Origin: a virus
Length of the DNA: 20,317 nucleotides
Direction: 5' to 3' (one strand)
Virus record (IMG/VR): IMGVR_UViG_3300009151_000515
Location: 1-20,317 of that record
The notes under the pieces were generated by a model, which was not told where the DNA came from, did not search any database, and was given only the letters and a program-made list of their open reading frames with translations. This document shows, one piece after another, positions 15,246 through 20,317 of the stretch. The first letter of the stretch is position 1; every line of letters begins with the position of its first letter. The position numbers and the translations under genes were made by a program.

Positions 15246-15995
15246 ATGATAGGTGAAAAATTTAATTGGGATGATGTATTTTTGAGAGACCTTACAATGT
15301 GCGTTCTCGATACATTAGAGGGTAGGGTTAAATGGGTAAATAAATTCACATCGGGTGATGTGGATGTTAATGTTCCTTTTTATTATTCTATGACTGGTGA
15401 TGAGAGATTTCTTTTAGATGCTTTTACTGATGATATTGCATCAACTAATCGATTTGTTGAATTAAATACAGATCAAATTCCAAGAGGCCATATAACCTTA
15501 TCTAATTGGCAAATTCGTTCAGATGAATTTCGTAATCCAAATATTTGGTTAAGAAATGTAGTTGAGGATAATGTAGAGGTAAAAAGAACCTTAAATAAGG
15601 TTAGGGCTATCCCTATTACTGCCACATATGATATGTCAATTTTATTGAAGACTGAGGTGGATGTTTTTAAATGTTCTCAGGCAATTATGAATACATTGTG
15701 GCTTTATAAGTTTATGTATTTTGAGTATAATTACATGAATATTGATGCTGTTATGTTACAACCGGATACAAATGCGATTGAGATAACAAGGGAGAAGAAT
15801 TTAAAGAGTGATGGTAATGTAATAAAGATGTCAGCCACATTAGAGGTTCAGACGTTTTATCCTGCATTCCTTACCACTGTTGAGGTTCAGCCTTATAGGA
15901 CTCGTTGGTTTAATAATATTATTGCTCTGAGAACGGGTTCTCCGAGAACGGATAATCCTAATGCTGGAACGGGAGACTTATCACAAAACAAATAA
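15246..15995 (+). CDS. 15: Tail completion/sheath stabiliser, T4 gp15-like (probable)
   Basis: A 249-residue protein (T4 gp15 has 272). The pattern matches what I know of gp15-like proteins: an early VPFYYSMTGDERFL (43-56), a PRGHITLSNWQIR stretch (79-91), then IPITATYDMSILLKTEVD (122-139) followed by a helix with QAIMNTLW, and a final beta-rich region. In T4, gp15 forms the ring that caps the tail tube and sheath and joins the tail to the head. Its neighbours here are not the usual T4 ones. The remaining uncertainty is that the match rests on spacing and pattern, without a search. The leader (AAAATAGATAGTAT) has no Shine-Dalgarno sequence. Confidence 0.6.
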   Translation: MIGEKFNWDDVFLRDLTMCVLDTLEGRVKWVNKFTSGDVDVNVPFYYSMTGDERFLLDAFTDDIASTNRFVELNTDQIPRGHITLSNWQIRSDEFRNPNIWLRNVVEDNVEVKRTLNKVRAIPITATYDMSILLKTEVDVFKCSQAIMNTLWLYKFMYFEYNYMNIDAVMLQPDTNAIEITREKNLKSDGNVIKMSATLEVQTFYPAFLTTVEVQPYRTRWFNNIIALRTGSPRTDNPNAGTGDLSQNK

Positions 15996-16001
15996 TCAAA
16001 A

Positions 16002-16020
16002 TTGTCAAAATATGACTTTT
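16002..16020 (+). terminator. Weak hairpin with T-run after the gp15-like gene
   Basis: GTCA (16004-16007) pairs with TGAC (16013-16016) and is followed by five T. The stem is only 4 bp, so termination would be partial at best. Confidence 0.25.
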
Positions 16021-16026
16021 TAGATG

Positions 16027-16036
16027 TAATATATAG
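16027..16036 (+). promoter_or_regulatory. Candidate late promoter (TAATATATAG)
   Basis: TAATATATAG ends 27 bases before ATG 16064 and is identical to the decamer at 11370-11379. Between box and start is an A/T-only leader. It would drive a single-gene unit that ends at the strong terminators at 17364-17448. Confidence 0.45.
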
Positions 16037-16063
16037 TTATATAAAAAAATAAATTTTTAAAAT

Positions 16064-17344
16064 ATGAAGAATCTAAAACTTGAGCTTTTCAACTTTAAAA
16101 AGTCCTTGACTTTTGATGCGTCAGACGTGGCTTATATTATTGAAGGTCATCTAAATGGATATACAGAGTTTGCTGAAAAGCAAATGATCCATTCTTTGAA
16201 TGAAAGATTAAAACCATACACTTATGATAAGCAAGTTAAGTCTTTCTTGGAGAGTCTTAATGATGATATGGCTCAATATGAGTTATTATATGAATTGAAA
16301 AGTTTGTATAATGTATTGAATTCAAAAAATCAAGGTGAACTTTATAGACAACCTATTAATGTTCTTTTACAAACTATTAATTTAGAAACAGATCAAGATA
16401 GATTGTCTAAAATTCTTAATGAGTTAGCAATTTATGACTGGGTTCCAGAAATTAAATTATTTGTTCACAACTTAACAAAATCTCCAGAAAAGAGAAATAA
16501 TCTTTTAAGTGGTGGTAAGGCTGAATCAGTTTATACTATTGTTGAGCAAGTTGAATCTGGACACTTATCTTTCATTAAAGATTCTTGGTTTATTTTAACT
16601 GAGAATGTAATTGAAAAGACTCTACTTGAGACTCATGTTAAAGATGAGGCAAGATTGAGAACTTTAAGAACTTTACAAACTGCTTTACAGTTTGCTAATA
16701 TTTCAGAATCAAGAATTGATTTCAGAATTTCTGAATATTTAACTCTTGGTTTAGGTGTTTCTAAAAAGGGTATTTTCATCAATGATGATGAATTAAATGA
16801 AGAATCAACTCTTGAGAGTATTTTCTCATCTCCGGTTATTCCTATTATAAATAAGAATTTCTATCCATTGATTCAAGAAGTTTCTAAGAACATGGATTCT
16901 TTTGTTGAATTAGATGTTGTTAAGAGAGTTTCTAACTTAATTAATCCTACTTTAGAAGTATTTGCTTTCAATTATAAAAATAATCTTTTTGTTTACAGAT
17001 GTGATGAAAGATATGGTTATTCGTTCTTTAAATATGAAAGCGCAATCGAATTAGTTAATGAAGTAAGAAATGAATTGAATTTTGATTTAACTTATTTCTT
17101 TGAAGCTAAATTGAGCAAAGAGGTTGTTAGTAAGAAAAAACTTGAAGATAAAGAAAGACAAATCACTCTTAAACTTGAAGATGTTGAGTTCAATATTTCT
17201 AAGGTAAAAGCATCTCTTCAAATGTTAGGTGAAACTAAAGTATTGAAAGAAGCTCTTAAAAACTTACAGAAGAGGGAAAGTAGCATTAGTGAAGAACTTC
17301 AAGCTATTAAAGAACTTCAATACAAAGAAAGAACTAGACTTTAA
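16064..17344 (+). CDS. Unknown protein, probably abundant; C-terminal coiled coil
   Basis: A 426-residue protein that I do not recognise. It begins MKNLKLELFNFKKSL, a looser form of the recurring N-terminal peptide. Residues 1-130 are helical, the middle is mixed (a SGGKAESVYTIVE segment near 145-157), and the last 70 residues (about 355-426) form a charged coiled coil. It has its own promoter-like box and is closed by two intrinsic terminators, so it is transcribed alone. Its codons include more C-ending forms (TTC, AAC, CTT) than the neighbouring genes, which suggests high expression. This fits an abundant virion or scaffold protein (inference). It has no enzyme motif and no membrane segment. 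Confidence 0.75.
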   Translation: MKNLKLELFNFKKSLTFDASDVAYIIEGHLNGYTEFAEKQMIHSLNERLKPYTYDKQVKSFLESLNDDMAQYELLYELKSLYNVLNSKNQGELYRQPINVLLQTINLETDQDRLSKILNELAIYDWVPEIKLFVHNLTKSPEKRNNLLSGGKAESVYTIVEQVESGHLSFIKDSWFILTENVIEKTLLETHVKDEARLRTLRTLQTALQFANISESRIDFRISEYLTLGLGVSKKGIFINDDELNEESTLESIFSSPVIPIINKNFYPLIQEVSKNMDSFVELDVVKRVSNLINPTLEVFAFNYKNNLFVYRCDERYGYSFFKYESAIELVNEVRNELNFDLTYFFEAKLSKEVVSKKKLEDKERQITLKLEDVEFNISKVKASLQMLGETKVLKEALKNLQKRESSISEELQAIKELQYKERTRL

Positions 17345-17363
17345 TACAATAATAAATATATTT

Positions 17364-17402
17364 AAACCCTCCTAAAAAATAGTTTTTAGGAGGGTTTTTT
17401 AT
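17364..17402 (+). terminator. Strong intrinsic terminator
   Basis: A perfect 15-bp stem, 17364-17378 with 17383-17397, 4-base loop, GC-rich centre (CCCTCCT/AGGAGGG) and T-run to 17400. It lies 20 bases after the stop of the 426-residue gene. The A-run on the left side makes it potentially bidirectional. Confidence 0.93.
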
Positions 17403-17417
17403 TAAACTTAATTTTAT

Positions 17418-17448
17418 AAAAAACCTCTAAAATTTCGAGGTTTTTTTT
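17418..17448 (+). terminator. Second intrinsic terminator
   Basis: A 10-bp stem AAAAAACCTC (17418-17427) with GAGGTTTTTT (17437-17446), 9-base loop, then T to 17448. It backs up the terminator 16 bases upstream and insulates the gp55-like gene. Confidence 0.85.
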
Positions 17449-17479
17449 ATGCTTTTTAACAACTCGTCATGAATATTGA

Positions 17480-17486
17480 TATATAA
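17480..17486 (+). promoter_or_regulatory. Candidate promoter of the gp55-like gene (TATATAA)
   Basis: GATATATAAC at 17478-17487 lies just after the double terminator and 48 bases before the start codon. A similar CATATATAAT precedes the tRNA-like gene at 17966. Confidence 0.4.
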
Positions 17487-17491
17487 CATGA

Positions 17492-17530
17492 AAGCATCAC
17501 TAATCCTCTGTGATTAAAAAATAAATGCTT
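17492..17530 (+). promoter_or_regulatory. Alternative hairpins in the leader of the gp55-like gene
   Basis: AAGCAT (17492-17497) can pair with ATGCTT (17525-17530), and ATCAC (17496-17500) with GTGAT (17510-17514); the two share two bases. The longer pairing ends 4 bases before the start codon and could limit translation. This is inferred from base pairing only. Confidence 0.3.
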
Positions 17531-17534
17531 ATGA

Positions 17535-17900
17535 ATGTACTTAAATAATCGTGAATTATATGTTGAGATTCTTGTATCAAAGGCTCAAGGAAAATTGACC
17601 AGAAAAGCTGAAAAAATGCTAGAACTTCTTGGTAAAGAAACAATCAAAAAAATGAGATATTGGAGTAACGATGATAAAATGGATTGTTTCCAGTCCGGCT
17701 TACTTGATATGTATCAAAATTGGTTTAACTTTAATGAAGAAAAATCCGTCAATGCCTTTGCGTACTTTACCGAGGTTTTTAAAAGGGGGATAGCCAAAGG
17801 TTTCAACGAAATCTACAAGAAGAAAGGGGATTCTGAAAATTCGATAAGATTAATTTCACTTGAAGGATCAAATGATGGTCAAGGTCTTCATTCACTTTAA
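17535..17900 (+). CDS. 55: Late-transcription sigma factor, T4 gp55-like (short)
   Basis: A 121-residue protein. The opening YLNNRELYVEIL parallels the YVNNKELLQAI start of T4 gp55, and residues 43-97 (from WSNDDKMDCFQSGLLDMYQNWFN through EEKSVNAFAYFTEVFKRGIAKGFNEIYKKK) follow the gp55 sigma-2-like region, including the N-x-AYxT/F-T motif. In T4, gp55 directs host RNA polymerase to late promoters with the octamer TATAAATA. T4 gp55 has 185 residues; this one lacks most of the C-terminal part, where T4 gp55 carries its clamp-binding epitope. It ends SLEGSNDGQGLHSL, with no obvious epitope. It is preceded by a promoter-like box and hairpins and followed by the tRNA-like gene. Confidence 0.8.
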   Translation: MYLNNRELYVEILVSKAQGKLTRKAEKMLELLGKETIKKMRYWSNDDKMDCFQSGLLDMYQNWFNFNEEKSVNAFAYFTEVFKRGIAKGFNEIYKKKGDSENSIRLISLEGSNDGQGLHSL

Positions 17901-17951
17901 TAATTGATAAAAGATAGAATTGTTTAAAAATAAACAAAGTAGATAGTGTCA

Positions 17952-17958
17952 TATATAA
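17952..17958 (+). promoter_or_regulatory. Candidate promoter of the tRNA-like gene (TATATAA)
   Basis: CATATATAAT at 17950-17959 ends 6 bases before the predicted tRNA 5' end, a spacing that would suit a -10 element with transcription starting at the tRNA. It also flanks a small inverted repeat, GTCATATATAATGAC. Confidence 0.4.
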
Positions 17959-17965
17959 TGACTAT

Positions 17966-18036
17966 GCAGATTAGGTGTTACGTTAGCACGCAAATATTCC
18001 ATATTTGAGGAGGTAGTTAAATTCTACCATCTTGCT
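17966..18036 (+). tRNA. Divergent tRNA-Gly (anticodon UCC), possibly degenerate
   Basis: A cloverleaf can be drawn. D-stem GTGT (17975-17978) pairs with GCAC (17986-17989). Anticodon stem CAAAT (17991-17995) pairs with ATTTG (18003-18007) around the loop ATTCCAT, giving U33 and anticodon UCC. T-stem GGTAG (18012-18016) pairs with CTACC (18024-18028) around TTAAATT. The ends start GC and finish GC plus U73, as in bacterial and T4 tRNA-Gly. Odd points: the 7-bp acceptor has two mismatches (A5-C68, U6-U67) and a wobble, or else a bulged 6-bp stem. The D-loop has one G where GG is usual, C56 of the T-loop is A, and CCA is not encoded. It may read GGA codons, or be decaying. Confidence 0.55.
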
Positions 18037-18050
18037 CATAAATAATAAAT

Positions 18051-18350
18051 ATGAATAAGTGTTATTTTCAATTATGGGAAGAATCGGAAAGAGGTTGGGG
18101 GATCCGACCTGATGGTTGTTCTCTTCATTTATCATCAGGGTGTCATAAACAATATCTTAATGATATTTATAATATCAGACAGTCTGAGATTTTGGTTCCT
18201 GAGGAATATGATAGGATCAGTGGGGATATGGTAGAGTGTTTCATTTCTGATAGTTTATTTGATATTTTAAAAGAAAAAACCTCAATGAGATTGATGGAAC
18301 ACGAAATGAGAAACTTAATCAAGTTTGAGGAAATATTTTTTAAGCCATGA
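18051..18350 (+). CDS. Small protein of unknown function
   Basis: A 99-residue protein. The first half has a distinctive RGWGIRPDGCSLHLSSGCHK (residues 14-33) followed by a helix, QYLNDIYN, and VPEEYDRISGD. Three Cys and two His in the first 33 residues might bind a metal, but there is no clear finger spacing. The rest is helical and acidic. I do not recognise a family. It is preceded by CATAAATA (18037-18044), one base from the T4 late promoter TATAAATA, but only 6 bases from the start codon. It overlaps the next gene by 4 bases (ATGA), so the two are probably translated together. Confidence 0.7.
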   Translation: MNKCYFQLWEESERGWGIRPDGCSLHLSSGCHKQYLNDIYNIRQSEILVPEEYDRISGDMVECFISDSLFDILKEKTSMRLMEHEMRNLIKFEEIFFKP

Positions 18351-18688
18351 ATATTTTAGCTATATTTTTTATCATCTCGACATTTTACTATTTGTTTAAC
18401 ATTTCTCATTTAGAGAGAAGTTTAGAACAGAGAATGTTAATGTATTCTGATAATAAGTGGATTTTATTAGACATGATATATTATGCACATTCTATTATTT
18501 ATTGGATTTGGTTATTTATACTTTTATTCACACCATTTAAAGTTTGGGCAATTTTTTTATTAAGTTATTCAATTGGTACATCTATTTTAAGATGGTTAAT
18601 TTTTAGTAGGAGTAAAAAATTTGAGCAAATCTCATCCTTGATTAAGGTTATAATTCTTATACTATTTATAATAATCCCATTTTTTTAA
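18347..18688 (+). CDS. Small integral membrane protein
   Basis: A 113-residue protein made almost wholly of membrane segments: about 3-19, 39-63, 65-86 and 96-113, with a charged loop at 20-37 (HLERSLEQRML) and another at 87-95 (SRSKKFEQI). It has no signal peptide distinct from the first segment. Small phage membrane proteins may act in lysis control, superinfection exclusion or host takeover; nothing in the sequence decides between these. It starts within the stop of the preceding gene (ATGA overlap). Its last 23 bases overlap the 3' end of the convergent gp4-like gene. Confidence 0.7.
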   Translation: MNILAIFFIISTFYYLFNISHLERSLEQRMLMYSDNKWILLDMIYYAHSIIYWIWLFILLFTPFKVWAIFLLSYSIGTSILRWLIFSRSKKFEQISSLIKVIILILFIIIPFF

Positions 18689-19202
18689 GATGATCTTCGG
18701 TGATAATAATAAAGTCCCATCCTTTTAAATCACAATATTTTATCATTGTTTTCCATTTCTCGGAGTTCTTTTGTGCCATTTTGAATTTAAACTCGACACT
18801 TTTTAGTTTTTTCAAATTTGCATCTTTTGGTATTTTAAATAGTTTTTTTTCAAATAATACAACGTCATTATATTCTTCTTTTGGTTTAACCTCAGCGACT
18901 ACTTTTTGCAAAGACCCATCATCTCTAATAACTTCATAATAGAAATCTGGGTAGTAGCAGTGTGATTTTAAATTTATATCCCCATTTTTTTCATAGTGTG
19001 TTAATTGGTAGGGTATTTGTATATTTTCTGATGACCACATAACAACCTTTTTATTTTTATCAAAAAATTGCATAAGCTTTAGCTCCCAGGAACTACGATA
19101 ATATATTCCGCCTTGGGCATTTAATTTTAGTACTTTGTCTTTATTTATTGGTATATAATTTCCTTGGTGATAGTTACTATTGTTTGGTTTGGAGTTTAAC
19201 AT
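18666..19202 (-). CDS. 4: Head completion nuclease, T4 gp4-like
   Basis: A 178-residue protein (T4 gp4 has about 150). The family signature is clear: YIPINKDK near the N-terminus, YYRSSWELKLMQF (34-46), VMWSSENIQIPYQ (54-66), CYYPDFYYEV (82-91), VVAEVKPKEE (101-110) and a C-terminal WKTMIKYCDLKGWDFIIITEDHL. Glu40, Asp86, Glu104 and Lys106 form the TnsA/PD-(D/E)xK-type active site. In T4, gp4 (with gp50/gp65 functions) finishes DNA-filled heads before tail joining. It overlaps the stop of the upstream endonuclease by 7 bases, so it depends on transcription through that gene. Extra residues at 67-80 (LTHYEKNGDINLKS) and 108-125 explain the extra length. Confidence 0.88.
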   Translation of the reverse strand: MLNSKPNNSNYHQGNYIPINKDKVLKLNAQGGIYYRSSWELKLMQFFDKNKKVVMWSSENIQIPYQLTHYEKNGDINLKSHCYYPDFYYEVIRDDGSLQKVVAEVKPKEEYNDVVLFEKKLFKIPKDANLKKLKSVEFKFKMAQKNSEKWKTMIKYCDLKGWDFIIITEDHLKKMGLL

Positions 19203-20224
19203 ATTTCGTTTATTTTTTTTAATATAGAATCTTTGTAGGATATTACGATCAATTTTATTGAGTTATCCTCACAAAACTTACTCTTTATTTCATCATTTTT
19301 TATTTGATATAAATATTTATTTTTACCTCCCCAATGTTCGACGGGTTTGTAGTGTTGAATTCCGTTAAATTCTATACATATATTTTTTGATGGTATAAAA
19401 AAGTCAAATCTTAGACTTTTGATATTTTTACAATTTTTAAATGTTTTTTGCTTGATAAACAATATATTATTTCTTGATAATATAGATTCAATTATTGTTT
19501 CACCTGTTGATATTTTTGGTAAAAATCCATTTAGATGATTATATGGTAGTTGTTTAATCCATCCAGTTTCTTTTGAGTATATCTTCATTTTGTGTGAGGA
19601 ACCTTTATATTCTAAAGTTGAATAATCAAACTCTATAATTCCTTTCCATTCTTTTTTTGACTTTTCAATGAATTTTAGTTTTTCAAGATTTGAATTTTTT
19701 TCTCTAGAACAAGTTGGACACCCATATCCGATTGTGTTATCTATAAATCCTTTAAAATTACCATGAATATTGCAGACGAATTCTGATTTTTTATCATATC
19801 CATTATATGATAAAATTTTTAATTTTTTGCCATTTATTTTATTTATTATGCCTTGTGATAATTTTCTTTTATCATCATAAATACATTTTGGGCAAGATTG
19901 GTTTAGATAGAAGTGATTATGTATTTTTTGAGTGAATTCACCATGTTGATTGCAGATTATTTTTATATAATCTCTTGATTTGTATATTTTATCCTCTATA
20001 ATATATTTGTAGTTTGGTTTCGCTTTTTCCAAAATTTTTTCTTTTGTATATGCTCCTTCTTTTTCCTTTGAGCATTTGCTACAATTCAAGTTTTTAATAT
20101 GCACATCATATCTTTGTGAAATTTGACCATGTTTTTCACAAATATAATTTATGTATTTTCTACCATTTATATATTTTTCTCCTAAATATTTTAGATTCTT
20201 ATTAAGATTTGTTATGTTTTTCAT
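19196..20224 (-). CDS. Zinc-finger homing-type endonuclease with PD-(D/E)xK core
   Basis: A 342-residue protein. It has three finger-like modules of the form CxxHG ... CxxC: C29/H32 with C48/C51, C91/H94 with C111/C114, and C151/H154 with C169/C172. These are common in phage nucleases and probably bind DNA. The nuclease core follows: GETIIESIL (241-249), LRFDFFIPS (Asp274), ICIEFNGIQH (Glu285, His291), a Lys at 314 and IKLIVISY (323-330). This arrangement fits Vsr-like or related PD-(D/E)xK homing enzymes. It lies between a TAATATATATTA box and the gp4-like gene, whose start codon it overlaps; its own stop TAA is formed from the gp4 start region. Residues look intact. The target could be the gp4 region of related phages. 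Confidence 0.78.
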   Translation of the reverse strand: MKNITNLNKNLKYLGEKYINGRKYINYICEKHGQISQRYDVHIKNLNCSKCSKEKEGAYTKEKILEKAKPNYKYIIEDKIYKSRDYIKIICNQHGEFTQKIHNHFYLNQSCPKCIYDDKRKLSQGIINKINGKKLKILSYNGYDKKSEFVCNIHGNFKGFIDNTIGYGCPTCSREKNSNLEKLKFIEKSKKEWKGIIEFDYSTLEYKGSSHKMKIYSKETGWIKQLPYNHLNGFLPKISTGETIIESILSRNNILFIKQKTFKNCKNIKSLRFDFFIPSKNICIEFNGIQHYKPVEHWGGKNKYLYQIKNDEIKSKFCEDNSIKLIVISYKDSILKKINEIC

Positions 20225-20256
20225 ATTTGTATATATAAATATTCAAAAGTGGCATT

Positions 20257-20268
20257 TAATATATATTA
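20257..20268. promoter_or_regulatory. Palindromic TAATATATATTA, candidate bidirectional late promoter
   Basis: The palindrome reads TAATATATA on both strands. It lies 33 bases before the minus-strand endonuclease start and 4 bases before the plus-strand ATG at 20272, so it could serve both. Confidence 0.45.
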
Positions 20269-20271
20269 GAT

Positions 20272-20317
20272 ATGGGTTACCTAGTAGAAAGAGTTAAATT
20301 AAGTCAATTGGTACATG
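20272..20317 (+). CDS. Start of a gene cut by the window edge
   Basis: ATG 20272 opens a frame that continues to the end of the window (MGYLVERVKLSQLVH). It is placed 4 bases after the TAATATATATTA palindrome, like other genes here. Fifteen residues are too few to name it. Confidence 0.4.
   Translation, partial: MGYLVERVKLSQLVH

Overview
The window looks like part of the genome of a large, AT-rich, T4-like contractile-tailed phage (myovirus). The evidence is a set of proteins with T4-type counterparts: a gp25-like baseplate wedge protein, a gp44-like clamp-loader ATPase, a gp15-like tail completion protein, a short gp55-like late sigma factor and a gp4-like head-completion nuclease. Most start codons follow A/T-rich leaders without a Shine-Dalgarno sequence, which is typical of Bacteroidota and their phages. 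The host assignment is only an inference from that.

Layout. (1) Positions 1-6471 are a tightly packed minus-strand block: a zinc-metallopeptidase-like protein cut by the window edge, three proteins of unknown function, a small cupin-like protein, a protein with a conserved Cys/His C-terminal domain, and an AAA+ ATPase whose Walker A motif is split by a LAGLIDADG intein. (2) 6554-11335 is one very large plus-strand tail or baseplate protein with three carbohydrate-binding-like modules. (3) 11383-13206 is a free-standing endonuclease gene with eight 23-residue repeats, flanked by a short direct repeat copied from the end of the tail gene. (4) 13214-14634, minus strand, holds gp25-like and gp44-like genes. 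(5) 14669-18688, plus strand, holds an unknown protein, the gp15-like protein, a probably abundant unknown protein with a double terminator, the gp55-like factor, a divergent tRNA-Gly(UCC)-like gene, a small unknown protein and a small membrane protein. (6) 18666-20224, minus strand, holds the gp4-like gene preceded by a second zinc-finger endonuclease gene. (7) A new plus-strand gene begins at 20272.

Two patterns link the genes. First, most of the unknown proteins, and six of the seven genes in the left block, begin with a similar short peptide (Met, basic residues, aromatic, then hydrophobic-x-Glu). This resembles the T4 capsid-targeting sequence that the prohead protease removes, so the block may encode proteins packaged inside the head. 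Second, TAATATATA-type octamers lie 10-40 bases before the first gene of most transcription units. They are good candidates for late promoters read by the gp55-like factor.

The window is rich in homing elements: one intein and two unrelated-looking free-standing nucleases in 20 kb, all next to or inside core phage genes.
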